From: Christensenellaceae bacterium Phil1
Lineage (GTDB): Bacteria > Bacillota > Clostridia > Christensenellales > CAG-138
Assembly (NCBI GenBank): GCA_001940855.1
Contig: MSGS01000066.1
Coordinates: forward strand, 30,265-94,264
Direction of reading: 5' to 3'
DNA length: 64,000 nt
Part shown: positions 1-9,081 of the stretch, piece after piece
How positions within the stretch are numbered: position 1 is the stretch's first letter
How the letters are laid out: each line of letters begins with the position of its first letter
Made by a program: the position numbers and the translations under genes
The notes under the pieces: generated by a model
Seen by the model: the letters and a program-made list of their open reading frames with translations, nothing else
The model's database searches: none
What the model was told of the DNA's origin: nothing

Positions 1-4
1 TCAT

Positions 5-33
5 AAACGCCCAGCACTTTTAGCTGAGCGTTT
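5..33. terminator. Possible terminator hairpin
   Basis: An 11-bp stem (5-15 with 23-33, one G-U pair) around a 7-nt loop. Read on the minus strand it lies downstream of the FakA-like gene at 141-392, but only three T residues follow the stem, so it is a weak intrinsic terminator at best. Confidence 0.35.
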
Positions 34-140
34 GTGATATCAGCTATACTGTTCTATACGATTTTTACCGCCAACTCGTTCTTTTCGTCTATGGTAGAAT
101 ATTATATTCAGCAGGATTTCACCGCTCTCGTTAGCCCGCA

Positions 141-392
141 TTACCCCTGCAGGCCCCTTGCCTGGCGATCCATATCCTCAACGACTATGTCGTATATCTC
201 GCCCAGGGAGGCGCAGTATTCCAGCACCTTCCACGGTTCGTTGGTATGGTAATGGATCTTTATCAGCGTTTCGTCGCCGACGGCAAGCAGGCAGTCGCCC
301 TTAAAATTGGCGGTGAAATAGGCGTTTATTGCGTCCTCGTCGAGGCCGCTGCCTTCGATCAATAATTGCGTATCATATCTGTATTCAAGCAT
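141..392 (-). CDS. Stand-alone FakA-like (DAK2-associated) domain protein
   Basis: An 83-aa protein that resembles only the middle/C-terminal domain of fatty-acid kinase FakA (YloV/DAK2 family). The recognisable pieces are YDTQLLIEG near the N-terminus, GDCLLAVGDE, and IKIHYHTNEPWKVLEY. The kinase (Dak2) domain and the DegV partner are absent. It begins with its own AAAGGAG site just upstream of the ATG, so it looks like a real small gene rather than a chopped one. It lies downstream of, and on the same strand as, the guanine deaminase gene, with a 41-bp gap, so it may be co-transcribed with it. Its biochemical role alone is unknown; binding of an acyl-phosphate or protein partner is only a guess. 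Confidence 0.6.
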   Translation of the reverse strand: MLEYRYDTQLLIEGSGLDEDAINAYFTANFKGDCLLAVGDETLIKIHYHTNEPWKVLEYCASLGEIYDIVVEDMDRQARGLQG

Positions 393-433
393 GGTTTTAA
401 CTCCTTTCGCTTTTTGTGCTTTATATTATATCA

Positions 434-1711
434 TCATTTGCGCCTGATTCCGCCGGAATAAACTGCAAAAATATCGTGAAGATCATCGGAATAAATCAGC
501 CGCTCAAACCGCTCCGCAGCGTTAAGCGGTATTGCGGGGCCGTGGGAGGAATCGTCCAGCACTATGGCAAAAAGCTTTTCCCCCGCCGCAAAGCCGCGGC
601 TAAGGCCGAAAAACTCCCGCGGACGGGCGGACGCAAGGCTGAATGCCTCGCCGACCTCAAGGAAGCGTTCCTCAGCCGCCCTGTCTGCATAATAATATCT
701 TAGCTTGGACGCCCTTATCGCTGCGCAGGCAACATGGCGCATGCTCAGCTTGTCTCCGCCCGCAATGTCCGACCCAAGGCCGATTTTCAGGCCCTCCGCC
801 ATCATTCGCCTTACGGGCGCAATGCCGGAATATATATTCGTATTGGAATTGGGGCAATGCGTAACCCATACTCCCGCCGCCTTCATGGCTGCGCGCTCGA
901 TTTCGTCGCTGTGTACGCAGTGCGCCATAACGGTATTTTTGCCGAAAAGGCCGGCCTTTTCATAGGTTTGGTAATACCTTTCGCAGTCCGGACAAAGCGA
1001 GCGCACCATGGCTATCTCCTCAAAATTTTCGCTCAGATGCGACTGCGCGCGGAGCCCGTATTCCACCCCGAGCGCGCCAAGCCCCGCCATCAGCTCATCC
1101 GTACAGCTTGGCGTGAAGCGCGGCGTTATTATGGGCCTTATGCCGCCGAAGCGGGAAAGCGCTTCCCCGATAAAGCGGCGTTCTTCGCTCAGCGCGCCCT
1201 CGGTTGTTTCGCGCAGCTCATCGGTGGTGTTCCTGTCCATGCTTATTTTGCCCACGAAGCCGTATACACCCGCGCGCTCAAGCTCTTCCATCAGCACAAG
1301 GCTTGCGTCCGTATGCACGGAGGAAAACGCGCATACATGCGTTGTGCCGCGCGCGATAAGCTCCCTTGCAAGCACGGAATAAACCTCCCGCGCGAAGCCG
1401 GTGTCCTTAAACATGGCCTCCGTGCGGAAGGTATAGTTATAAAGCCACTGCATAAGCGGCAGATCCATACCAAGCCCCAGCATTGGGTATTGCGGCGCAT
1501 GAAGATGCATGTCGCAAAACGAGGTGGTTATTATCCTGCTGCCGAAGTCCTCTATGTTAGCGCTTTGGTATGCGGGCGGCAGCGCGTTTGCTTCAAACAC
1601 GCCCTGTATAACGCCCGCTTCATCGGTTATTATAACGCCGTTTTTGGTTATGGTTATTTTGTCGTTCGCATCCGCGGTGATTATGGTTCCCTTTATACCG
1701 CCGTAATTCAT
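434..1711 (-). CDS. guaD: Guanine deaminase
   Basis: A 425-aa amidohydrolase predicted to hydrolyse guanine to xanthine and ammonia in the cytoplasm. Family hallmarks visible are the metal-binding HxH in CDMHLHAPQYP (the APQYP tail is typical of guanine deaminases), PRFTPSCT, the QSHLSEN histidine, AHCVHSDE, and the GSDIAGG aspartate near the C-terminal third. The length fits the family. The ATG is preceded by AAAGGAG. It overlaps the upstream MocA-like gene by 4 bp, and that gene overlaps the dihydropyrimidinase-like gene, so the three form one operon for base catabolism. SsnA-type amidohydrolases are the main alternative, but the APQYP motif favours guanine deaminase. Confidence 0.88.
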   Translation of the reverse strand: MNYGGIKGTIITADANDKITITKNGVIITDEAGVIQGVFEANALPPAYQSANIEDFGSRIITTSFCDMHLHAPQYPMLGLGMDLPLMQWLYNYTFRTEAMFKDTGFAREVYSVLARELIARGTTHVCAFSSVHTDASLVLMEELERAGVYGFVGKISMDRNTTDELRETTEGALSEERRFIGEALSRFGGIRPIITPRFTPSCTDELMAGLGALGVEYGLRAQSHLSENFEEIAMVRSLCPDCERYYQTYEKAGLFGKNTVMAHCVHSDEIERAAMKAAGVWVTHCPNSNTNIYSGIAPVRRMMAEGLKIGLGSDIAGGDKLSMRHVACAAIRASKLRYYYADRAAEERFLEVGEAFSLASARPREFFGLSRGFAAGEKLFAIVLDDSSHGPAIPLNAAERFERLIYSDDLHDIFAVYSGGIRRK

Positions 1712-2292
1712 AGCCCGTTCTCCTTTTGAAGCATAATGTAGTCCGAAGCCGTGTCTATGTCCATCAGCTCGGCCCCGTTTTCAAGCTGATACAGCATTAT
1801 TCTTTCCTTATGCGCCGCCATTACCGCGCCGCCCCCGCGCTCGCCGTGTAGTGCCTTCAGTTCATCAAAAAACTCCCGCGGAAATATTACCGGGTTGCCC
1901 CTGCGCGCGCCGTGGCCCATGGCAACGATGCTGTTTGCGTTTTTTGCGAAGAAGTCCAACTCCCCCGCAACGCTTTCGCGCCCGAGCAGCGGCTGATCCG
2001 CCACCATGAAAATTATCCCGTCCGCGTCGCCGACGGCCTCCATGCCAAGGCGTATAGTGCGCGGCGGGCCATCCTCGGGCCTATCGTTGAGTACGGGTAT
2101 AAAGCCGCGCGCTTCGGCGGCGGCAAGTATCTCCGCCCGTCCGGACACAACAGCCACCGCGCAAAGCTTATCCGCAGGCAGCGCGTCAAGCGCATATTCA
2201 AACATTGGCCGCGACGCAAACTCCTTTATAAGCTTGCATTCGCCAAACCGGCTCGACGCGCCCGCGGCCATGAGTACAGCGGCAATTTTCAT
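1708..2292 (-). CDS. MocA-like molybdopterin nucleotidyltransferase
   Basis: A 194-aa NTP-transferase (MobA/MocA family). The N-terminal loop AAVLMAAGASSRFGECKL is the nucleotide-binding signature, MVADQP carries the metal-binding aspartate, and RRGNPVIFP is the typical MocA motif. MocA attaches CMP to molybdopterin for xanthine-dehydrogenase-type molybdenum hydroxylases, which oxidise the xanthine made by guanine deaminase. No such hydroxylase is in this window; it may be encoded elsewhere. It overlaps both neighbours by 4 bp (ATGA type), implying translational coupling. In related Clostridia similar proteins sit in selenium-dependent hydroxylase clusters, so that is the favoured context. 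Confidence 0.78.
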   Translation of the reverse strand: MKIAAVLMAAGASSRFGECKLIKEFASRPMFEYALDALPADKLCAVAVVSGRAEILAAAEARGFIPVLNDRPEDGPPRTIRLGMEAVGDADGIIFMVADQPLLGRESVAGELDFFAKNANSIVAMGHGARRGNPVIFPREFFDELKALHGERGGGAVMAAHKERIMLYQLENGAELMDIDTASDYIMLQKENGL

Positions 2293-3650
2293 CTCAGCTT
2301 GCCGTGCGCCCTGCGGCGGATGTAGCGGCCGCGGTTTTCCGCTATGAGTTCGCCGTTATATACAACAAGCTCGCCGTTTAGGAACACATGCTTCGCCCCG
2401 CCCTTCACTTCCATGCCGTTGAAGGGTGTGTTGTCGCAATTATGCTGGCCGTCCGTATCGGATATGGTGCGGCTTACGGAGCCATCCCATATTACCACGT
2501 CCGCCGCGCAGTCCTTGGCTATTCTGCCGCGGCCCGCCATGCCGAACAGGCTTGCCGCGTTGCCGCTCATAAGTGCGGAGAAGCGCTGCATATTCATGCG
2601 CCCCGCAAGCACGCCGTATGTATACATCAGCTCCCCGCGCCATCTTACGCCAGCGCCGCCGTTGGGTATTTTGGAAAAATCGCCTGCGGCAAGCTTCTGC
2701 GCCATTGTGAAGGAGCAATGGTCCGTGCCGATTGTGTCTATATCGCCGGAAGCGCATGCCGCCATGAGCGCCTTGTTATCGGCGGGCTTTCTGAGCGGCG
2801 GGCTCATTACGAACTTTGCCCCGTCCGCGTCAAGATAGCGCTCGTCATCAAGGAAAAGATACTGCGGGCAGGTTTCAAGATAAACCTCCTGGCCGCGTTT
2901 GCGCGCGCGCAGAGCCTCTTCCAAACCTTCATGCGTGGAAAGATGCACAACGTAGGCAGGCGCCCCCGCAAGCTTAGCCAGGCGCATATACCGCGCCACG
3001 GCCTCGGCCTCTATATCGTTTGGGCGGGAAAGCGGATGCCCCTCCGGCCCCAGTATGCCGCGCGCCTTCACTTCCTCCGTAATGCGCAGCAGCGTATCCC
3101 AGTTTTCGCAATGTACGCCTATCAGCGCGCCGTATTGCTTTGCCGCCTTCAGCGCGGCGTAAAGGCTGCCGTCGTCCACGCGCAGCGCGTCGTATACCAT
3201 ATACATCTTATATGATGTAACGCCCTCGCGGGTCATGTCCGCCATTTCGGCCTCCGTCTGCTTATCCCAGCGGGCTATTGCCATATGGAACCCGTAATTG
3301 CAGTGCGCAATTTCAGCTTTCCGTTGCCATTGGACAAGCGCTTCGCTGAGCGTGCCGTCCCGCTCCTGCGTGGCGAAATCAAGTATGCTTGTTGTGCCGC
3401 CCAGTATTGCCGCGCGGGTGCCGGTATCAAAATTGTCCGCGGTCACGGCGGAGCCTGTGTTCAGGTCGAAATGGGTATGCGTGTCTATGAATCCGGGCAA
3501 AACGTAGCAGCCGGCGGCGTCTATCACCTCCAGGCCCGTTGCGTCCAGCCCATCGCCAATATATGTTATTTTGCCGTTCTTTATTATAAGGTCGGCCTCG
3601 TAGCAGCCGTTCTTATCGGCTATGCGTCCGTTTTTTATAAGATAATCCAT
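2289..3650 (-). CDS. Dihydropyrimidinase / D-hydantoinase family hydrolase
   Basis: A 453-aa cyclic amidohydrolase expected to open dihydropyrimidine or hydantoin-type rings. The metal ligands are visible: PGFIDTHTHFD (first HxH), the carboxylatable lysine in TSYKMYM, GVHCEN, YVVHLST, and the aspartate in GTDHCSF. Full family length. It is the first gene of the minus-strand trio with MocA-like and guanine deaminase genes and overlaps the former by 4 bp. The neighbours suggest a substrate from purine breakdown rather than pyrimidine salvage, but this cannot be decided from sequence. Confidence 0.85.
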   Translation of the reverse strand: MDYLIKNGRIADKNGCYEADLIIKNGKITYIGDGLDATGLEVIDAAGCYVLPGFIDTHTHFDLNTGSAVTADNFDTGTRAAILGGTTSILDFATQERDGTLSEALVQWQRKAEIAHCNYGFHMAIARWDKQTEAEMADMTREGVTSYKMYMVYDALRVDDGSLYAALKAAKQYGALIGVHCENWDTLLRITEEVKARGILGPEGHPLSRPNDIEAEAVARYMRLAKLAGAPAYVVHLSTHEGLEEALRARKRGQEVYLETCPQYLFLDDERYLDADGAKFVMSPPLRKPADNKALMAACASGDIDTIGTDHCSFTMAQKLAAGDFSKIPNGGAGVRWRGELMYTYGVLAGRMNMQRFSALMSGNAASLFGMAGRGRIAKDCAADVVIWDGSVSRTISDTDGQHNCDNTPFNGMEVKGGAKHVFLNGELVVYNGELIAENRGRYIRRRAHGKLR

Positions 3651-3753
3651 TGCTGCTCCTCCTGCTCAATTTATTATAAGTAAGTGACAAGATATTCACA
3701 TTTATAATTATATCCGGTTTTTTGGATTATAACAATACATAATGCGCGATTTA

Positions 3754-3762
3754 TGGTATACT
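3754..3762 (+). promoter_or_regulatory. Extended -10 promoter of the SGNH hydrolase gene, probably leaderless
   Basis: TGG followed by TATACT gives an extended -10 ending 7 nt before the ATG at 3770. A start point 6-8 nt past the -10 falls at or next to the A of ATG, and there is no Shine-Dalgarno sequence before the ATG. The -35 region is poor, as expected for an extended -10. Confidence 0.5.
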
Positions 3763-3769
3763 GATACCC

Positions 3770-4402
3770 ATGAAAAACATTCTATGCTATGGCGATTCGA
3801 ATACATGGGGCTATATCCCCGGCGGCAAGGGCCGCTATGAGTACGCCGTGCGCTGGACAGGCGCCGCGCAGCGGCTGCTTGGCGACGGATACAGAATAAT
3901 AGAAGAAGGGCTAAACGGCCGCACGACCGTTTTTGACAGCCCCTTTGACGGGAGCGTGCTGAACGGCAAAAGCCATCTTATGTGCTGCCTTATGAGCCAC
4001 GCGCCGCTGGATGCGGTTGTTATAATGCTGGGCACGAACGATTTGATGCATAGCCACACGGCTTGGGAAGCGAGCCGCGGCTGCATAACGCTTTCGCGCA
4101 TGGTAATGAACGGTGCGCTGCACTTTAATGCGCATACGCCGCGGCTGCTGCTCGTATCCCCCATACATATAGGCCGCGAAATAGCCGAGACGGACCAAAG
4201 CCCGCTGAGCGTTTCGGGCTATGAAGAATCGCTCAAATTCGCCCCGCTTTATGAGCAGGCGGCGGCGCGAATAGGGATAGACTTTTTGGATGCGGCAAAG
4301 TATGCCGAGCCTTCGCCGGTTGATAACGAACACATGGACGCCGAAGGTCACGCCGCGCTTGCTGCGGCAATAGCGGACAAACTTAAAACAATGCTCGGTT
4401 AA
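3770..4402 (+). CDS. SGNH/GDSL-family hydrolase
   Basis: A 210-aa cytoplasmic-type SGNH esterase or lipase; no signal peptide. Block I with the nucleophile is CYGDSNTWGY, the GTNDL block carries the oxyanion asparagine, and the catalytic Asp/His pair is probably in DNEHMDAEGH near the C-terminus. The strict GDSN start resembles acyl-CoA thioesterase I/arylesterase-like members. Substrate unknown. It is divergent from the nucleobase cluster, and its start codon has no ribosome binding site (see the promoter entry). Confidence 0.82.
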   Translation: MKNILCYGDSNTWGYIPGGKGRYEYAVRWTGAAQRLLGDGYRIIEEGLNGRTTVFDSPFDGSVLNGKSHLMCCLMSHAPLDAVVIMLGTNDLMHSHTAWEASRGCITLSRMVMNGALHFNAHTPRLLLVSPIHIGREIAETDQSPLSVSGYEESLKFAPLYEQAAARIGIDFLDAAKYAEPSPVDNEHMDAEGHAALAAAIADKLKTMLG

Positions 4403-4453
4403 GCGGGCGGCGATAATAAACCATTTATTTTACAGCAGGAGGAAAGAACACCA

Positions 4454-5923
4454 ATGAACTACGACCTGAAGGCGCTGGACAAGGCGCTTGACGCAAGGAT
4501 AAAGGAGAAGAAGCTGCCCGGCGTGAGCTGCGCGATATACGGCCCCGACGGCGTTATATTTGAAAAAGGCTACGGCTTCGGCAACAATGAACACACCAAG
4601 CTGATTGACGAAAACACCATTTTCGGCATAGCCAGCATGAGCAAGTCCACCTCCACTTTGGCGCTTGCAATACTGGAAGCCGAAGGCAAGTTCAGCTATG
4701 ACGATCCCGTGACCAAGTACATTCCCTCCTTCCGCATACCCGGCAACCCCACGGACACGGTGCTGGTAAGGCACCTTGCCATGCACACCGCCGGCATACC
4801 GCCCATGGAGCCGCTGGAATGGTCCATCGCCATGAACAGCACCGATCGTTTCTCCGATGCGAGCGAGGAGACCGTTGGTAAGGACGTATACTCCGCCGCG
4901 GACGAAAGCGACAGCTGGGCGCTGCAGATGCGCCGCACGTCCCCCAACCAGATGGACAAAATTGAGCAGGTTATAGATTACATTGCCAACTGCAAGTATA
5001 AGACCCTTGGCGCGGCGGGCGAATACATGAGCTATTCCAACGAAGGCTACGCCGTTATATCCTATATAGTTGACGCGGCAGCGGGCATGCCGCTTGAGCA
5101 GTTCCTTAACGAGCGCGTGTTCGGGCCCATAGGCATGACGAGGACCGTGCTTGACATAGACGGCTCCGAAGCCAGGAAGATAGCTTCCGATGGCAACATA
5201 ACCAGCCTTTTTGAAGAAGTAAACGGCCAGAGCGTTGCGGACGATTGTTGGAGCATACTGCCCCCGTTCCGCGCATGCGCCTGCGTAAAGAGCACCGCGC
5301 ACGACATGGCGCGCTACTATAGCTGCCTTGGCAACGGCGGCGTGATAGACGGCGTGCAGGCCATCCCCGCGAAGGCGGTTGAAATAATGGTAGGCAACCG
5401 CTTCGGCGAAGAAGAGAAGCCCATCTATTGCTACGGCCTTTACAAGCGCACCAAGAACGGCCACGTTATATGCGAACACTCCGGCGGACTGCACGGCGTA
5501 TCTACCCACGGCGGCTTCCTCAAGGGCGAAGGCTACGGCTTTGCCGCGCTTTGCAACCAGGGCGACTGCGACACGGACGACCTGTGCTGGATGATGTACA
5601 ACATGATGATGGGCGATCCCATAGAGAACAGCCACCGCTGGCTGCATCCCGTAGGATATGACTTCGGCGCACCCGAAACCATAGTCGGTTCCTATATCTG
5701 CCACGAAGGTATTCCTTCCACGCTGAAGGTATATATAAATGATGATGGCAAGCTGATGGGCGAGACTGCCATGGGCCCGATGGACATGGTATACTGCGGC
5801 GAGACGTGGTTCCAGGGCCTCCGCAACGGCGACGTTGCCAACCGTATGCGCTTCTATATCCGCGACAACAAGGCCTGGTCCGTAATGGTAGGCAGCCGCG
5901 TATGGGAACGCATAGAGGAATAA
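4454..5923 (+). CDS. Serine hydrolase of the beta-lactamase / penicillin-binding family
   Basis: A 489-aa class-C-beta-lactamase-like hydrolase. The SxxK nucleophile motif is in IASMSKSTS, the YxN motif is YSNEGY, and the third motif is HSGGLHG (HxG in place of KTG), as in many esterases of this fold. The last ~100 residues form an additional domain after WLHPVGYDF, typical of the family. There is no N-terminal signal peptide, so it is probably cytoplasmic. The start has AGGAGG 12 nt upstream. An intrinsic terminator follows at 5952. The clan covers D-aminopeptidases, esterases and PBPs; the substrate cannot be named. Confidence 0.82.
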   Translation: MNYDLKALDKALDARIKEKKLPGVSCAIYGPDGVIFEKGYGFGNNEHTKLIDENTIFGIASMSKSTSTLALAILEAEGKFSYDDPVTKYIPSFRIPGNPTDTVLVRHLAMHTAGIPPMEPLEWSIAMNSTDRFSDASEETVGKDVYSAADESDSWALQMRRTSPNQMDKIEQVIDYIANCKYKTLGAAGEYMSYSNEGYAVISYIVDAAAGMPLEQFLNERVFGPIGMTRTVLDIDGSEARKIASDGNITSLFEEVNGQSVADDCWSILPPFRACACVKSTAHDMARYYSCLGNGGVIDGVQAIPAKAVEIMVGNRFGEEEKPIYCYGLYKRTKNGHVICEHSGGLHGVSTHGGFLKGEGYGFAALCNQGDCDTDDLCWMMYNMMMGDPIENSHRWLHPVGYDFGAPETIVGSYICHEGIPSTLKVYINDDGKLMGETAMGPMDMVYCGETWFQGLRNGDVANRMRFYIRDNKAWSVMVGSRVWERIEE

Positions 5924-5951
5924 AAGAACACCAAAGCAAGTTAAATAGCTT

Positions 5952-5983
5952 AAAAGCCGGAGGGTAATTCCTCCGGCTTTTTG
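5952..5983 (+). terminator. Intrinsic terminator of the serine hydrolase gene
   Basis: A perfect GC-rich stem, GCCGGAGG (5956-5963) with CCTCCGGC (5970-5977), flanked by AAAA on the left and TTTTT on the right. It sits 29 bp after the stop codon and is directly followed by a half copy of the palindromic repeat family described at 17809. Confidence 0.88.
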
Positions 5984-6097
5984 GGCGGGAGCTGTCGCCG
6001 CAAGGCGGCTGAGGGGTTGACGAAAACAGGAGGGGCTGCGTTGCCCCTCCGAATTCTTCTTTTCGCCAACCATGCGAACCAAAACGTTTCAATATGC

Positions 6098-7441
6098 CTA
6101 CGCCTTTCCCTGCCCTGCATACATTGCATAAAACCTGCTTGTTCTTTGCCGATAGAGCATGAGCAGCCCGCGCGTGCTCAGCTCGGCAGCCATGGCTATC
6201 CACATGCCGAGCAGACCGAGCGGCTTTATCAGTATCAGCGCAAGGCCTATGCGCACCACCCACATCGTGGCAAGGTTTATGACGCTTGGCACAAGCGTAT
6301 CGCCCGCGCCGCGCAGGGCGCCCGCGGCAACTATCGACGCGCCGAAAAGCGGCTCGGCAAGCAGCTCTATCCTAAGCACCTGCGCGGAAAGCTCGCGCAC
6401 GGCGGGATCGGGCGTGAGCATGGCGAACAGTAGCGGGCATATGAACATCATTATCAGCCCCAATACGCCCATTATGGTTGCGCCCATGCCAATGCATATG
6501 TTGCCATAGCGGCGGGCAAGCTCATCCTCGCCCGCGCCCACGCTGCGGCCTACGACCGTTGCGGCAGCGGAGCCTATTCCGTAGCCGGGCATGTAGCATA
6601 GCCCCTCCGCAGTTACGGCGAAGGAGTTTGCGGCTATTGCAATTTCGCCAAGCGGAGCTATTATCATTGTGGTTATTACCATTGCCCCGCTTGTGGCAAC
6701 CTCCTGAACCGCCACGGGCAGGCCGATCTTCAACGCCTTTTTAAGTATGGAAGAATCGAACCGGCTCTTGTCGGCCCTGTTCAATTTAAGGTGCTTATCC
6801 CTGCCGCAGCAGCACCACAGCATTACAAGGCATACCACCGCGCAGGCAAGCGCCGTGCCTATGCCCGCGCCCAATACGCCGTATTTGGGAATGAAAATCG
6901 CATTGAACATAATGTCCAAAATGCACATTGCGGCCGTAAGTATGCTGGGCGTTACCATGTCCCCGCTGCACTGCAAAAACGATGAGGCGAGCGAATTGAG
7001 CTGCAAAAACGGCATCTCCAGCGCGAATACAAGGAAATACAGCGATGCATCGCGGTGTATTGTTTCGCTGCCGCCAAGCCATACGGGCAGAGGATCGCTT
7101 ATAACGGCGCCCAATGCGCACAGCAGGGCCGATATCAAAAGCGCGCTTATCAGGCCGTGCTTAACAACCGTGCGCGCGTCCTCGTCACGCTTTGCACCGA
7201 TATGGTGCGCAACCTGCACGGAAAAACCGGCCGTTATTGCATAGGTTATGCCGCTTAACAGCCAGGTGCTTGTGGAAACAAGGCCTATTGCCGCAGACGC
7301 ATTCGCGCCGAGCGCGCCGACCATTGCGGAATCGATATACTGCATGGCTATGGTAGTTATCTGCGTTAGTATCGCCGGCAGGCTGAGCCGCCATACCAGG
7401 GATATCTGCGGGCGCAGCTCGCTCCAATCAATCCTTTTCAT
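6098..7441 (-). CDS. MATE family multidrug/cation exporter
   Basis: About 447 aa with twelve predicted hydrophobic segments in two similar halves, the MATE plan. The N-terminal SLPAILTQITTIAMQYIDSAMVG helix region, AGFSVQVAHHIGAKR, and GSAAATVVGRSVGAG in the second half are the expected conserved stretches. It would export organic cations or metabolites using a proton or sodium gradient. The ATG at 7441 is preferred over the upstream TTG at 7453 because GGGAG lies just before it. It is a stand-alone gene transcribed toward the convergent serine hydrolase terminator. Confidence 0.9.
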   Translation of the reverse strand: MKRIDWSELRPQISLVWRLSLPAILTQITTIAMQYIDSAMVGALGANASAAIGLVSTSTWLLSGITYAITAGFSVQVAHHIGAKRDEDARTVVKHGLISALLISALLCALGAVISDPLPVWLGGSETIHRDASLYFLVFALEMPFLQLNSLASSFLQCSGDMVTPSILTAAMCILDIMFNAIFIPKYGVLGAGIGTALACAVVCLVMLWCCCGRDKHLKLNRADKSRFDSSILKKALKIGLPVAVQEVATSGAMVITTMIIAPLGEIAIAANSFAVTAEGLCYMPGYGIGSAAATVVGRSVGAGEDELARRYGNICIGMGATIMGVLGLIMMFICPLLFAMLTPDPAVRELSAQVLRIELLAEPLFGASIVAAGALRGAGDTLVPSVINLATMWVVRIGLALILIKPLGLLGMWIAMAAELSTRGLLMLYRQRTSRFYAMYAGQGKA

Positions 7442-7599
7442 ATACTCTCCCAATGCAGACTAATGGTATCATCAGTTGACAAGGACAGGCAAGCCCAAAA
7501 TGGCTGCTTAGGGGGCGCTCCCGTGTTCCTGTCGCATGAATTACCCAAAGCTTATCACGATGCACAACGCCTTGTCAACAATGGTTAAATATAAACGAA

Positions 7600-7625
7600 A
7601 ATACCCGGCCGCAAAGCCGGGTATT
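7600..7625 (-). terminator. Terminator of the OB-repeat lipoprotein gene
   Basis: Perfect 10-bp stem AATACCCGGC (7600-7609) with GCCGGGTATT (7616-7625). On the minus strand it follows the stop at 7654 and is followed by TTTCG and a T-rich stretch. It would close the six-gene run that begins at 14,994. Confidence 0.8.
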
Positions 7626-7653
7626 CGCTGCCTTTAAGCTTTATTTGCTTTTG

Positions 7654-9054
7654 TTATTTGGTGAAGGTGCAGCCCGCGTCGAATTCGATGGTGCCCTTGT
7701 AGTTCTTTATTACGCCGGTAACGGTTATCACGTCGCCCACGGCAAGCTTATCCGCGCCCTCGCCCTTCATGCGGAAGCACTGTATGGCATAGTCGTTCAG
7801 GCCGCCCACAACTATGGTAACGGTTATGTTGCCGTATTCCGCGCTGAAGGCGGTGTCTATGGAGGCGATGGAGCCGGTCAGGGTCTTGGTACCCATCAGC
7901 TGCGCGCCGTCCTCAAGGGCATAAGCGCGGGCGACTATCTTTGCACTGCTCACGGTGTCGGCGGGGATAAGGGTGCAGCCCGCGTCGAACTCAATGGTGC
8001 CCTTGTAGTTCTTTATAATGCCGAACACTGCTATTTCGTCGCCGACGGCCAGCTTGTCAGCGCCTTCGCCGCTGAGGCGATAGCACTGTATGGGCTTATC
8101 CTCTATGCCGTCGCAAACCATGGTGACGGTCACGTTGTTGTACTCTGCGCTGAACGGGGTATCGATGGAGGTTATAACGCCCTTGAGCGCGGTGGCGTTG
8201 AGCATGGCGGCGCCTTCTTCAAGCGCGTAGGCGTTCTCAAGCAGCTTGGCCTGGTTGAGTATCTCGCCCTTGCCTATGTATGCACAGCCCGCGTCGAACT
8301 CGATGGTGCCCTTGTAGTTCTTTATGGTGCCTTCAACGGTTATTTCGTCGCCAACGGCCAAGGCATCCGCGCCCTCGCCGGCAAGGCGGAAGCATTGCAC
8401 GGGGTATTCCTCCATGCCCTTTACGGCCATGGTAACGGTTATGTTGTTGTATTCGGCGCTGAACGGAGTGTCGATAGACACAACGGTGCCGAACAGTCGC
8501 TGGGTGCCTTCAAGCGCCGCGCCTTCTTCCAGCTCGTAGCCGGCGGAGACTATTTCGTCATAGCTGGCGGTGCCAAGATCGAATCCCTTGGGAACCATGT
8601 GGGCAAAGCTTTCGGAAACGGAAGCGCCGCTTTCGTCCGCTATGGTGGCGGTAAGGGTGTATTCGGAATCCTCGGCGCAGGCTTCGTTAACATCGATGGT
8701 GACCATCTTGTCCTCGCCCAGTTCGCCAACGACTACGGCATCCTCAGCGCCGCCGGTGATTTCAACTGTCCACTGTATCTGATAGGATACGCCGTCAACC
8801 ACGGCAAAACCAACTACCTGATAATCGGCGGGGGTCTTTACCGCGCTCTTTTTATACATCAGCTTTATGTAAGCCGCGGCGTTTTCAAGCGCCTGAGTGT
8901 TGTCAACAACGGGTTGGGCGCTGGGCTCAACGGTCTCTGCGGGTTCGTTGCCGGGCTCTGCCGTGGGGGCAGGCTCGTCCACGGGGGCGGAGCAGCCGGC
9001 AAACGCCGCTGCGAACAGCGCCAGCGCAATTATGTATGCTACTATCCTTTTCAT
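7654..9054 (-). CDS. Lipoprotein with three OB-fold-like repeats
   Basis: A 466-aa predicted lipoprotein (lipobox FAGC, Cys about residue 20), then a Thr/Pro/Glu-rich linker, one Ig-like segment (about residues 55-150) and three near-identical repeats of about 85-100 aa. Each repeat reads G-x-I-x-SIDTxFSAEY early, IQC-x-R and GEGAD-LAVGD in the middle, and ends IKNYKGTIEFDAGC. This pattern resembles secreted OB-fold (tRNA_anti-like) domains that bind nucleic acid or oligosaccharide. The repeats are so similar that recent internal duplication is likely. It is the last gene of a run that includes a secreted nuclease, so extracellular nucleic-acid binding is a reasonable inference. Exact function unknown. 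Confidence 0.7.
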   Translation of the reverse strand: MKRIVAYIIALALFAAAFAGCSAPVDEPAPTAEPGNEPAETVEPSAQPVVDNTQALENAAAYIKLMYKKSAVKTPADYQVVGFAVVDGVSYQIQWTVEITGGAEDAVVVGELGEDKMVTIDVNEACAEDSEYTLTATIADESGASVSESFAHMVPKGFDLGTASYDEIVSAGYELEEGAALEGTQRLFGTVVSIDTPFSAEYNNITVTMAVKGMEEYPVQCFRLAGEGADALAVGDEITVEGTIKNYKGTIEFDAGCAYIGKGEILNQAKLLENAYALEEGAAMLNATALKGVITSIDTPFSAEYNNVTVTMVCDGIEDKPIQCYRLSGEGADKLAVGDEIAVFGIIKNYKGTIEFDAGCTLIPADTVSSAKIVARAYALEDGAQLMGTKTLTGSIASIDTAFSAEYGNITVTIVVGGLNDYAIQCFRMKGEGADKLAVGDVITVTGVIKNYKGTIEFDAGCTFTK

Positions 9055-9081
9055 GTTTTCTCCCTCTTTTCAGGTTTATTT

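Noticed and set aside
4430..6082. Long minus-strand open frame opposite the serine hydrolase
   Set aside because: Same codon-bias effect; no recognisable motif and the plus-strand protein has all catalytic motifs.
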